From: Bradyrhizobium sp. Gha
Lineage (GTDB): Bacteria; Pseudomonadota; Alphaproteobacteria; Rhizobiales; Xanthobacteraceae
Reading direction: 5' to 3'
Assembly (NCBI RefSeq): GCF_900113735.1
Contig: NZ_FOQM01000004.1
Coordinates: 62,001-126,000 of the forward strand
Length of the DNA stretch: 64,000 nucleotides
Both the position numbers and the translations under genes were made by a program. Position 1 is the stretch's first letter. Each line of letters starts with the position of its first letter. A model generated the notes under the pieces. The model did not search any database and was not told the origin of the DNA. It was given only the letters and a program-made list of their open reading frames with translations. Shown in pieces: positions 9,070 to 17,961 of this stretch.

Positions 9070-10419
9070 TCACTGCGCCTCGCGCATGGCCTGGCCGAGC
9101 CCTCTCAGCATGTCGCCGATCACATACATCGCTACCGAACGTGTGCCGACATGGACATCGCCGGTGAGCGTCATGCCCGGGATCAGGCGGAAGCCCGCCG
9201 GCACATCGCGGAATTCGGTGCGGTCGACCGAGCAGCGCGCCTTGTAATAGGAGTCAGCCGGCTGGCCATTGTCGTCCACCGTGAAGGCGCCCTCGCTGAT
9301 CCAGCGGATCTTGCCCTCGGCGGTGCCGTGTTCTGCGAAGTTGAAGGCGTCGATCTTCAGCGTGCAGCGATCGCCCGGCCGCACGAAACCAACGTCGCGC
9401 GAGGCGATCTTGATCTCGGCATCGAGCCGGGTCCTCAGCGGCATCAGGGTGATGAAGGGATCGCCCTGCTTCAGCACCGAGCCGACCGAGAGCTTGGCAA
9501 GCGTCAACACCACCGACGGCTCATCCGCGGTCAACCGCACCAGATCCTGATGCTTGACCGCCTTCTCGTAGGATGCGTTCGCTGCGTCCAGCGTGTTCTG
9601 CGTGGTGACGAGGTCCTGGCTGAGCTGGGCGTTCCACTGCTCGATGAACGCCTTCCGGTCGGCTTTGAGTGAATCGAGCTGATGTTGCGCCTCGAGCAGG
9701 CTGTTGTGGGTGTTGTCCATCGTGCGCAAGAGTTCGAGCCGGGCGTCCTGCGAGATGTACAGGTTGAGCTTCGAGCCGCTCCCGCTGTCCGCCAGCGTCG
9801 ACCGCATGGACTCGATCTTCTGAAGGACATCGTCGCGCTGGGCATAGCGCTCGTCGTCCTTCTGCAGCTTTTGAATGGTCGCCTCGGTCTGGCTGATCTT
9901 GGAATCAAAGCTGGTGACCTGGGCGGCATATTGGGCCTTGCGCTGGCCGTACAGCGCCGTTTGAAGCGCCGCGTAGTTCTTGAATTCCTTGTCGCCGCGA
10001 TCGGGGAACGACAGAGGCGTGCCGTCGAGTTCGGCCTTGTCACGCAACACCTGCGCCTCCAGGCTCGCGACCTGCTGCTTGTACTGCGTCACATCGGCAG
10101 ACGCGAAGGTGGAGTCCAGCGTCGCGAGCAATTGTCCCGCCCGCACCTGCTCGCCCTCGCGGACATCGATGGTCTTGATGATGGAGGGATCAAGCGCCTG
10201 CAGCACGTTGATGGAATCCAGCGGCACGATCTTGCCGCCGACGCTGGAGACGACGCGGTCGAGCCGGGTCAGGAACATGATCGCGATCAGCGAAACCAGG
10301 AAGGCGACCAGCACCCAGAGCGTGATGCGCACCAGGATCGGCTCCGGCGCCTCGCGTATGGCGTCGGTCTCGGACTGGAACTGGCGGACGGTGGAGAGCG
10401 CCTGGGCGTTACGAGACAA
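9070..10419 (-). CDS. HlyD-family type I secretion periplasmic adaptor
   Basis: A 449-residue membrane fusion protein. A short cytoplasmic tail is followed by one membrane segment at about residues 31-50 (ITLWVLVAFLVSLIAIMFLT), a biotinyl-lipoyl-like half (VREGEQVRAGQLLATLDSTF), a long coiled-coil hairpin (about 120-290) and a C-terminal beta-barrel region. It should bridge the ABC exporter to an outer-membrane TolC-like channel, which is not encoded here. The only start that fits is TTG at 10417-10419. It has a GGGAGG ribosome-binding site eight bases upstream inside the end of the exporter gene, giving an 11-bp overlap. Translational coupling to the exporter is therefore likely. Confidence 0.9.
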   Translation of the reverse strand: MSRNAQALSTVRQFQSETDAIREAPEPILVRITLWVLVAFLVSLIAIMFLTRLDRVVSSVGGKIVPLDSINVLQALDPSIIKTIDVREGEQVRAGQLLATLDSTFASADVTQYKQQVASLEAQVLRDKAELDGTPLSFPDRGDKEFKNYAALQTALYGQRKAQYAAQVTSFDSKISQTEATIQKLQKDDERYAQRDDVLQKIESMRSTLADSGSGSKLNLYISQDARLELLRTMDNTHNSLLEAQHQLDSLKADRKAFIEQWNAQLSQDLVTTQNTLDAANASYEKAVKHQDLVRLTADEPSVVLTLAKLSVGSVLKQGDPFITLMPLRTRLDAEIKIASRDVGFVRPGDRCTLKIDAFNFAEHGTAEGKIRWISEGAFTVDDNGQPADSYYKARCSVDRTEFRDVPAGFRLIPGMTLTGDVHVGTRSVAMYVIGDMLRGLGQAMREAQ

Positions 10420-12643
10420 GGGTCGGCCCTCCCGAAGCGGCGCGCGGACGGCGCGCCTGCATGGCGTGGTTGTTCTGCTGGTGCCAGAGGCTGGAATAGA
10501 TGTCGTTGCGGGCGAGCAGCTCCTCGTGGCGGCCGATGTCGTCCACCGTGCCGCGGTTCAGCACCAGGATGGCATCGCAATCGACCAGCGAGGACAGCCG
10601 GTGCGAGATCACGATCATGGTGCGTCCATGGGCAATCCGCGAGATGTTGGCATTCACGATCGCCTCGCTCTCGGCGTCGAGCGCGCTGGTCGCCTCGTCC
10701 AGGATCAGGATCGGCGGATCGACGATCAGTGCGCGCGCGATCGCGAGGCGCTGCCGCTGACCGCCCGAGAGGTTCGGCGAACCTTCGTAGATGTAAGTCT
10801 CGTAACCGCGTGGCAGCTTGTCGATGAACTCCTCGGCGCCGGCGAGACGCGCCGCGCGCACCACCTCGTCGAAGGTCGCATCGGGCTTGGCCGCCGCAAT
10901 GTTCTCGCGGATCGTGCCGGTGAACAGGAAGTTCTCCTGCAGCACGACGCCGATGCTGCGCCGCAGATGGTCAACGTCGTATTCGCGCACGTCGATTCCG
11001 TCGATCTTGATCAGCCCGCCGTAATCGGAGTGCAGCCGCTGCAGCAGCCGCGTGATCGTGGTCTTTCCCGAGCCGCTCTTGCCCATCACGCCGAGCGTCG
11101 TCCCTTGCGGGATCTCGAACGAGATGTTGTTCAGCGCCGGCGACACCGCGCCCTTGTACTTGAAGGTGACGCCCGAGAACTCGACATGCCCCTTCAACGG
11201 AAGCTGCACGCCGTGTCCGGTGCGACCTTCCTCTGGAGCCTGGTTGACCAGATTGCCCACCAGATTCACCGCCGTCCGCGCCTCGTCGAGCTGATTGACC
11301 AGTTGTGCCATCTGCATCAAGGGGGCGGCGACCCGCTGTGACAGCATCAGGAACGCGAACAAGGCGCCGATATAGACCGGATCGTTGGTCGTGATGGCAA
11401 GGTAGACTCCGACGGCATAGGGTCCGCTCACCGCCAGCCGCTCCAGGGGCTTGACGACAGCCTGGATCGTCACGCCGGCCAGACCTTCTGCAAGCCGCGC
11501 CTTGGCGACGCGCGCGACGTGGACGTCCCACATGTGCTTCTGCCGGGCATCCAGCGCAAGCGACTTCACCGTGCGGATACCGCTGAGATTCTGCACCATG
11601 AATGCGCCCTGAGCGCCTTCCGCAGCCATCACCGCACCGGATTTCTTGCGGTAGTTCGGCAGCATGAGCAACAACCACGCCAGGATCAGGCCAGCGACCC
11701 CGAGCACCATGAAGGTCAACAGCGGGCTGAAGAAAAACATCACCGGCAGGAAGAAGATCAGCGTCGCCGAATCCAGGATGGTACCGAACAACTGGCCAAC
11801 CAAAAAGGTCCGCACCCGGAAGATCTCGCGCATGTCGCGCGCGATCAGGCCGATCTGGTTGCGCTCGAAATAGTCGATCGGCAGGCTCAGCACCTTGTCG
11901 AAGACATAGGTCGAGAGCTTGACGTCGAGCCGGGTGGTCAGCGTGTGCACCAGATATTGGCGCAGGAAGAAGAACATCGTCTCGAACGCGATGATCACCA
12001 CCATGGCCAGACACAGCACGTAGAACGTGTTGAACGCCTTGTAGTAGATGACCTTGTCCGACAGGAGCCGCCAGAACATGATCGGCGCCAGCGCGAGCAG
12101 GCCAAGCACCAGCGCCGCCACCGCGACGTCGCGGACCATGCGCCTTTCGCGGAAGATCAGCGCCGTGATAAATCCGAAGCTGAAGGGCTGGGTCTCGTCC
12201 GATATGTCGTAGTCCCGCTTGGCAAGAATGACCTCACCGGTCCAGACATCCTGGAAGCGGACGCGGTCAATCACCAGAAGGGCGTCTTCGTCGACACTGG
12301 GATCGCGTAGCACGACGCGCGGATTGTTCACGTCGCCCTCGAGGCGCAGCAGCACCATCCTCGCACCGTCTTTGAGGCTGACGATGGCGGGCAGCGCCTT
12401 CTTCAAATGACCGAGCCCCTCCCAGTCGAGTTGCACGACCTTCGCCCGCATCCCGGAATTGTTGGCGCATTTGACGATCTCGGCGGTCGTGACCTCGCTG
12501 CCGCCAAGCACGTTGTCATGGATGAGTTGGGACGCGGTCAGGTGGAGCCCGTGCTGCCGCGCAACGATAACCAAGCATTCGAGACCGGTTGCAACCGCTG
12601 ACTCGCGTACGTCATCGTTGTAAACCGATAGTTCAACGCTCAT
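10409..12643 (-). CDS. HlyB-like type I secretion ABC transporter (C39-like domain, permease and ATPase)
   Basis: A 744-residue ABC exporter. Residues 1-130 resemble a C39 peptidase domain, but the position normally holding the catalytic cysteine (before G20) is Thr19. It is therefore probably a non-cleaving C39-like docking domain, as in HlyB. Residues about 165-440 form the six-helix membrane domain. The nucleotide-binding domain has Walker A GKSGSGKTT, signature LSGGQRQRLAIARAL and Walker B ILILDEATSALD. The exporter should drive unfolded RTX cargo through the inner membrane. The start ATG has GAGGCGGAT just upstream. It is the first gene of the hlyB-hlyD-sel1 operon, and the nearest candidate cargo is the RTX protein at 21983-23515. 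Confidence 0.92.
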   Translation of the reverse strand: MSVELSVYNDDVRESAVATGLECLVIVARQHGLHLTASQLIHDNVLGGSEVTTAEIVKCANNSGMRAKVVQLDWEGLGHLKKALPAIVSLKDGARMVLLRLEGDVNNPRVVLRDPSVDEDALLVIDRVRFQDVWTGEVILAKRDYDISDETQPFSFGFITALIFRERRMVRDVAVAALVLGLLALAPIMFWRLLSDKVIYYKAFNTFYVLCLAMVVIIAFETMFFFLRQYLVHTLTTRLDVKLSTYVFDKVLSLPIDYFERNQIGLIARDMREIFRVRTFLVGQLFGTILDSATLIFFLPVMFFFSPLLTFMVLGVAGLILAWLLLMLPNYRKKSGAVMAAEGAQGAFMVQNLSGIRTVKSLALDARQKHMWDVHVARVAKARLAEGLAGVTIQAVVKPLERLAVSGPYAVGVYLAITTNDPVYIGALFAFLMLSQRVAAPLMQMAQLVNQLDEARTAVNLVGNLVNQAPEEGRTGHGVQLPLKGHVEFSGVTFKYKGAVSPALNNISFEIPQGTTLGVMGKSGSGKTTITRLLQRLHSDYGGLIKIDGIDVREYDVDHLRRSIGVVLQENFLFTGTIRENIAAAKPDATFDEVVRAARLAGAEEFIDKLPRGYETYIYEGSPNLSGGQRQRLAIARALIVDPPILILDEATSALDAESEAIVNANISRIAHGRTMIVISHRLSSLVDCDAILVLNRGTVDDIGRHEELLARNDIYSSLWHQQNNHAMQARRPRAASGGPTLVS

Positions 12644-13026
12644 ATCCGCCTCAAAGGTATTTTCTTGACATTCCGCCGCAGGCGGACTCCTAGGAGAGCA
12701 TTATACCACTCAAATTTCGCAACCGCAGCAAATTTGACAACACGCTGAAATCTAAGGGTATTTGGTAAAGAAGGCCGCGCGAAGGGTGTGAGGCACCACA
12801 ACCTTAGATGCAGAATCCAGCTGGCACCGCGCTTAATCCCCTGGCGGCTGCAAGGCGCTGGAGGCCGCACAGCCTCGGCGGTTCGAGGACCACTTTATAA
12901 ACCGTTGGGTGCGCTTTGCAAAAACACCGACGAGAAAGAGACGGGATGTTCCTGGCTGCCTCCGAGGCAGATATCAAACCGGCCATGAACCCATGCCTAT
13001 CGCCGAATGCAGCCGCAAAAATTGTC
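12644..13026. other. Intergenic region upstream of the exporter operon
   Basis: No gene is convincing in these 383 bases. The strand leading into the exporter must carry its promoter. An inverted repeat, TCCGCC-GCA-GGCGGA, lies at 12671-12685 about 28 bases before the exporter start and could form a small hairpin in the leader. Frames on either strand across 12804-13214 are arginine-rich and look like chance reading. Confidence 0.4.
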
Positions 13027-13959
13027 CTACCCCTTCGCTGCCGCACGGCTCCGAAAGACGCGAACCCGGCCGCTTCCGCTTCGGATCGGCTCCTTCGCCG
13101 GCGGCTCGGCCGCGCCAGGGCCTGAAGCAGCCTTTGCTGCCGAGCTGCGGGATTTGCCAGAAGCCGTCCGCGGCAATGCGGGTTGTGACAACGAAGGCGC
13201 CTTTGTCGATACAATCTGCAAGCGCAGCCCTACCAGGGGTTCGCGGCCAGTCGGGCCGGATACCACGACACGCTGACCGGTGACTTTCATTTGGGGGGAA
13301 CCAAGAAAGATCGCGTCGGCCGTGATCTCATAGTGCTGAGCGGCGGCCCCGAAGACCTCAAAGGTAGCCGCGGTGAGCGGCAGCGCTCGTCCCCGGCTTC
13401 CCGAATACCCGCCAGCCTCTACAAACTCGGTAGCCCTGGGTTCCCCAGGGCCACCCAAACGAACTGCGTGCCGCAGGCCAAAGTTGTGTGGCCGCCCAGC
13501 CCAATCGATCCCAACCCCCTCGATCCGGGTTGGCGCCATGGGTCCGCCCAGCCACTCGCCGAGGCCGACAAGCGTATCACCTCGACCGGCCAAATGACCG
13601 AGCAGCCGAAGGCCGGAAAAATCGACCGGCGGCTCGTCCAAAGCGGCAAGGCCAAGCGGGTCGGTCGAAAGGGCGGCTGATTGGATACGGGCGCCGAGCG
13701 AACCTCCAGCCGACCGCGCACTGAGTTCAAGATGAAGGCGCGCTGGCGCGGTCACGCGAACGACGACATTGGCGCCCGGCGACCACAGCACCGGCTCCTC
13801 AACCTCGGGTGGAAGAAGGAATTCGACGTTTCGAGCGCTCTGGGGATCGAGCGAGAGGGTGACCTTGGGCGGTTGTGCTGTATCTTCGGCCGAGTCGTAC
13901 CGAATGAGGAACAGCCCCTTCTGCAGATCGAGCGATTTCTGCAGCGATGTCGATGTCAT
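13027..13959 (-). CDS. Protein of unknown function, glycan/secretion locus
   Basis: A 310-residue protein that I do not recognise. It opens with MTSTSLQKSLDLQKGLFLIR, has no signal peptide or membrane segment, and is rich in beta-prone, proline- and glycine-containing stretches up to about residue 245. The last 60 residues are a basic, alanine- and serine-rich tail that is probably disordered. It lies alone upstream of the exporter operon in the same direction, and divergent from the GT4 gene at 14129. Position suggests a role in glycan synthesis or export, but nothing in the sequence proves it. The reading frame has strong G/C third positions across its whole length, which supports it being a real gene. 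Confidence 0.65.
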   Translation of the reverse strand: MTSTSLQKSLDLQKGLFLIRYDSAEDTAQPPKVTLSLDPQSARNVEFLLPPEVEEPVLWSPGANVVVRVTAPARLHLELSARSAGGSLGARIQSAALSTDPLGLAALDEPPVDFSGLRLLGHLAGRGDTLVGLGEWLGGPMAPTRIEGVGIDWAGRPHNFGLRHAVRLGGPGEPRATEFVEAGGYSGSRGRALPLTAATFEVFGAAAQHYEITADAIFLGSPQMKVTGQRVVVSGPTGREPLVGLRLQIVSTKAPSLSQPALPRTASGKSRSSAAKAASGPGAAEPPAKEPIRSGSGRVRVFRSRAAAKG

Positions 13960-14128
13960 GGAAGCCCCCTGGGAAAATATACCGCATCATAACCAAGGCG
14001 AGGTGGGCTAAGCAACATGCAGACCAGGCGTTGGCAAACGGACCGATTTTAGCGTTAAATTGTGTTGGCTCTGCAGGGCTCGATTTGCGGTGCTAAGACG
14101 GGTTGTCATATGCCGCCGCGAAGGACCT

Positions 14129-15394
14129 ATGCAGAAGATTCTGTTTGTTCATAATAACTTTCCCGCCCAGTTTTTCCCGTTATGCAACGCGCTTTCGGGT
14201 CGGGACGACATTCAAATGGCATCGATCGGTTCGCCGACGGCGCGGGCCGTGCCGGGCGTCTCCTTGAAGAAGTACATGATCCCCGATGGCGAGCTGGCAG
14301 CCGCCCACCCCTTTGCGCGACGCTTTGAAGCGGAGTGCCGCCGGGCCGAACAGGTGCTCTATTCCGCCTCCAATCTGAAACAGCAGGGCTTCGATCCGGA
14401 CCTCGTCGTCGCCCACCCCGGCTGGGGCGAAATGCTCCCGCTCCGCCCGCTCTTCCCCAAGTCTCGCATCGTCGCCTATTGCGAATTCTATTACCGCTCA
14501 GAGGGTCAGGACGTCGGCTTCGACTCCGAGTTCCCCGACATGGGCGTCGACGGCCATGTCCGGATTCACCTGAAGAACGCTGCGACACTTCTTGCCCTCG
14601 ACGACGCCAATGCCGGTCTGTCTCCGACGCTATGGCAACGCGCCACTTATCCAGACGTCTTCCAGAGCCGAATCGAGGTCATCCATGACGGGATCGATAC
14701 CGAGGCAATCCGCCCACGCGACGACGCAGCGTTAACACTGCGCTCGGGCAAGGTCCTGACCAAGGCAGACGAAGTCGTCACTTTCGCAACCCGAAGCCAT
14801 GAGCCGCTCCGCGGCTTCCATTGCTTCCTGAGATCCTTGCCGGCCATCATGGCGGCCCGGCCCAAGGCTCAGATCCTGATCGTCGGCGGTTCCGGCACGG
14901 CTTACGGCTTTTCGCCGCCGGAGGGACAGACCTGGCGCTCCTACTTCTTCCGCGAGATCGAAGGCAAAGTCGACGCCAGCCGCATTCATTTCGCAGAGGA
15001 CCTCAACCGCGAGGACTTCCTCAAGGCTTTCCAGATCTCGAGTGCTCATGTTTATTTTACCTATCCCTTCGTCCTATCGTGGTCACTTCTGGAAGCCATG
15101 AGCGCGGGATGCCTGGTGATCGGTTCGGACACCGCGCCGCTCCGTGAGGTCATCGATGGCAGCAACGGCATCCTAGTGCCGTTCTTCGATATTGCGCAGC
15201 TCTCCGAGAGGGTCATCGAGGCGCTTGCCAACCCCAAGCGCTTTGCCGGCATGCGTCGCGCGGCCCGCGAAACCATCGTAAGCCGATACGATCTCGAGAC
15301 GGTCTGCCTGCCGCGCCTGATGGACTTCTACGGGATTGCAACTCAAGCCCGCGTCGCACGGCCCAGGCGGGCTGCGACCGCGCGCAAGCGCTAG
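14129..15394 (+). CDS. Glycosyltransferase family 4
   Basis: A 421-residue GT-B enzyme beginning MQKILFVHNNFPAQFFPL. ATG 14129 is preferred over an upstream TTG-like extension because of the AAGGA at 14121-14125. The N-terminal half is the acceptor domain; the C-terminal half has FATRSHEPLRGFHCFLRSLP, ILIVGGSGTAYG and the GT4 donor-site segment LSWSLLEAMSAGCLVIGSD, ending in a basic tail. It should add a sugar from a nucleotide donor to a growing surface glycan on the cytoplasmic side. It heads a plus-strand run of three glycosyltransferases; the next start is 5 bp after its stop. It is divergent from the 310-residue gene across 169 bp. Confidence 0.88.
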   Translation: MQKILFVHNNFPAQFFPLCNALSGRDDIQMASIGSPTARAVPGVSLKKYMIPDGELAAAHPFARRFEAECRRAEQVLYSASNLKQQGFDPDLVVAHPGWGEMLPLRPLFPKSRIVAYCEFYYRSEGQDVGFDSEFPDMGVDGHVRIHLKNAATLLALDDANAGLSPTLWQRATYPDVFQSRIEVIHDGIDTEAIRPRDDAALTLRSGKVLTKADEVVTFATRSHEPLRGFHCFLRSLPAIMAARPKAQILIVGGSGTAYGFSPPEGQTWRSYFFREIEGKVDASRIHFAEDLNREDFLKAFQISSAHVYFTYPFVLSWSLLEAMSAGCLVIGSDTAPLREVIDGSNGILVPFFDIAQLSERVIEALANPKRFAGMRRAARETIVSRYDLETVCLPRLMDFYGIATQARVARPRRAATARKR

Positions 15395-15399
15395 CGCCG

Positions 15400-17961
15400 A
15401 TGGGCGTTTTGCCCGAAAGAATTGCTGCACTCTTCGATCCGGAGCAACACGCGGCTGCGCTGGAGAAATCAGCCGTCGCAAGCCTTGCCCGCGGCGAGTT
15501 GAAGGACGCGTTTCGGCTCGCCGACCGGCGGTGCCGGACTCTCCCGGTTGCGCAGGCTCGTCACTATACGTTGCGCGCCGAGATCGCATACCGGCTCGAC
15601 TTTGAGGCCGCGGCGCTCAGGGACATCATCAAAGCGCTGGAACTTGCGCCAGACGACCTCGCCGCGAACCGGCGCCTGTTGCAGTGGGGTACTCAAGAGC
15701 AACGTGCCGGCGCAGCACGTCGCCTGATCAGGCGCGATCGCGACATGAACGTGTTGGCAGAAGCGCTCACGATATTGAAGACTGCCGGCGAGACCACTCT
15801 CGGTGCGCTCCACCAGGTCGGCGAGGTCATGACCGGCTGGGCTGTCTGGCGAGGTCGCGGCAAGCTGATCCTGCGGATCGAAGACGGGGCCGACGTTTTT
15901 CATCATTCAGTTGAAAGCGATCCCCAGCATCTGCTAGCAGGCCGCGCAGAGCATGCAGCAAGCTTCGCTTTAGAGTTCCCGCCGTCAGCTGTGCGTCGCG
16001 TGGCGCGCCTGATGATTGGCAACCACACCATCACTGAAAGCACCTATCCTCCCCCGCTCGGGGGCCGTCTCCGAACCAAGGCGCCGGCCACGAGCAAGCT
16101 CGTGCGAGGACCAAAGAAGCGAGCTGCAGCGATCACGATCATCGTGCCGGTCTACGATGATTTCGAAGCGACTCGTCGATGCCTCAATAGCCTCAAGAGA
16201 GCGCTGCCCGCGGATGACACCATCGACGTGATCCTGGTCGACGACGCCACGCCCGACAAGCGCATCGCCTCGTTGCTCGATACTTTCGTGGCGCCGCCAG
16301 GATCTCAGTTTCGACTGCTGCGCAACATGCATAATCTGGGCTTCATTGGCGCCGTCAACCGCGCGCTCGAGGAGACTCCGTCCGGCGATGTAATCCTCCT
16401 CAACTCAGATACTGTCGTGCCGAAGGGCTTCGCAAGACGGCTCAGCGAAGCAGCCTGGGCCGCCCCGGACATCGGCACGGTGACACCGTTCTCCAACAAC
16501 GGTGAAGCCACGAGCCTGCCGCAGCCCTTTACGGCCAATCCGTTGCCGTCGATCAAGGAGATCGAGCAGCTCGATGCGATCGCCGCGCGCGTCAATGCAG
16601 GTCGCGTGGTCGACATGCCTGATGGCATCGGCTTTTGCCTCTACATCACCCGTGCGTGTCTTGACGCTGTCGGAGGCCTGTCTGACCATTATCATCGCGG
16701 TTATTTGGAAGACGTGGATCTTTGCCTGCGCGCTCGGCAGCACGGCTTTCGCAATGTCTGCGCGACGTCTGTGTTTGTCGGACATGCGGGCTCGGCGTCG
16801 TTCAAGGGCGAAAAGCGCGCGCTGGTCGTTCTCAATCTTGAACGGCTCCGCCTTCGCTTTCCCAATTATCGCGTCGAAAGTGCAACGTTCAAAGCTCAGG
16901 ATCCTCTGAGGCCAAGCCGCGGCGCTATCGAGCGGGAACTGATCTCCCGGAGGAAGGGGGCGGAGGTCATCCTCTCGAGCTCAGGCACGACGCTGGAAGT
17001 CGCAAGGCAGTTTGCTCTCGGAAGAGACGAGCCAGTCCTTCACGCAACGCTCGATCGGAGTGGCACCCGCTTGTGTCTGCGTGATTCCGAAGGCAGTTTT
17101 CCGCAATCGATCGAATTTTCGCTTTCTCCCTCTCAACGTGCTCTTGAAGATACACTTGCTGTCGTAGCCCCTTCACGCATCCTGCTTGCGGATCCCGGCG
17201 GCTGGCTTCGGAATCCCGCCGGTGCTCCAATGGCGATGTTGCGCGATCTGCTCGATAGGCCCGTTGTGCTCGATCTTCTTGTTGCGGATGCAAGTTTCTG
17301 GTGCCCGCGCGGCAGCATTGACGAGAAGGGGGATATTTGCCGCGCGATTTTGCTGAGCAAGGATTGCGCATGTGGGGGCGAGATCGGCAATGGGCTCGAT
17401 CTTTTGAGCCGTGATAGCCTCATCTTCGCGCCCGACACATTCGCCAAAGCCTTCGTCAAACGTCTGCTGCCCCCAAACCGCGCCAAACAGATCCGGCTGG
17501 TCCATGATGCTCGCAGGCCGCATTCTTTGGCGAGCAGAGGCGCGGCGCTTGGCTTGCTTCCCGCAGGCCACGGCGCGTCCGAGTTTGCCTTCATGTGTGA
17601 GACCGTCAGGCAGTTACGCCGGCACCGTACGGACCTGGAGGTCGTGATCTTCGGCGAGACGCTCGACGATCTTGCGCTGATGGCGCTCGGCAATGTGACC
17701 GTTACGGGAGCCATTTCTTCAGACGAAGTGGACGACATTGCAACCTTGCACGGCATCGGTGGAATCCTGGCGGGGCGGCGTACCCCGTTGTTTGGCCATC
17801 CGCTCATGTTGTCGGCCTATGATCTCGATCTGCCGCTTGCGTTCTTCGACTGGTCGTCAGGCGAGGTGGATGCGCATCGATCGGACCTCGCTCTTGATCC
17901 AGCGCTGTCCGCCGCGGGTTTGGCGGAGGCAGTCCTCAAGTGGAGCAACGATCGATGGTAA
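15400..17961 (+). CDS. Large GT2-family glycosyltransferase
   Basis: An 853-residue protein. Residues 1-90 look like a helical repeat stretch (FRLADRRCRTLP, ALELAPDDLAANRRLLQWG), about 100-240 are unassigned, and about 245-500 are a GT2 domain with ITIIVPVYDDFEATRRCLNS, ILVDDATPD, LLNSDTVVPKGF and the C-terminal GGLSDHYHRGYLEDVDLCLR signature. The final 350 residues have no family I can name. The GT2 part resembles rhamnosyltransferase-like enzymes of surface glycans. The stop overlaps the start of the next gene in ATGGTAA, so the two are probably translationally coupled and may act together. Donor sugar is unknown. Confidence 0.82.
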   Translation: MGVLPERIAALFDPEQHAAALEKSAVASLARGELKDAFRLADRRCRTLPVAQARHYTLRAEIAYRLDFEAAALRDIIKALELAPDDLAANRRLLQWGTQEQRAGAARRLIRRDRDMNVLAEALTILKTAGETTLGALHQVGEVMTGWAVWRGRGKLILRIEDGADVFHHSVESDPQHLLAGRAEHAASFALEFPPSAVRRVARLMIGNHTITESTYPPPLGGRLRTKAPATSKLVRGPKKRAAAITIIVPVYDDFEATRRCLNSLKRALPADDTIDVILVDDATPDKRIASLLDTFVAPPGSQFRLLRNMHNLGFIGAVNRALEETPSGDVILLNSDTVVPKGFARRLSEAAWAAPDIGTVTPFSNNGEATSLPQPFTANPLPSIKEIEQLDAIAARVNAGRVVDMPDGIGFCLYITRACLDAVGGLSDHYHRGYLEDVDLCLRARQHGFRNVCATSVFVGHAGSASFKGEKRALVVLNLERLRLRFPNYRVESATFKAQDPLRPSRGAIERELISRRKGAEVILSSSGTTLEVARQFALGRDEPVLHATLDRSGTRLCLRDSEGSFPQSIEFSLSPSQRALEDTLAVVAPSRILLADPGGWLRNPAGAPMAMLRDLLDRPVVLDLLVADASFWCPRGSIDEKGDICRAILLSKDCACGGEIGNGLDLLSRDSLIFAPDTFAKAFVKRLLPPNRAKQIRLVHDARRPHSLASRGAALGLLPAGHGASEFAFMCETVRQLRRHRTDLEVVIFGETLDDLALMALGNVTVTGAISSDEVDDIATLHGIGGILAGRRTPLFGHPLMLSAYDLDLPLAFFDWSSGEVDAHRSDLALDPALSAAGLAEAVLKWSNDRW

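Noticed and set aside
12804..13214. 136-codon minus-strand frame
   Set aside because: Overlaps the 310-residue gene in another frame and is arginine-rich without motifs.
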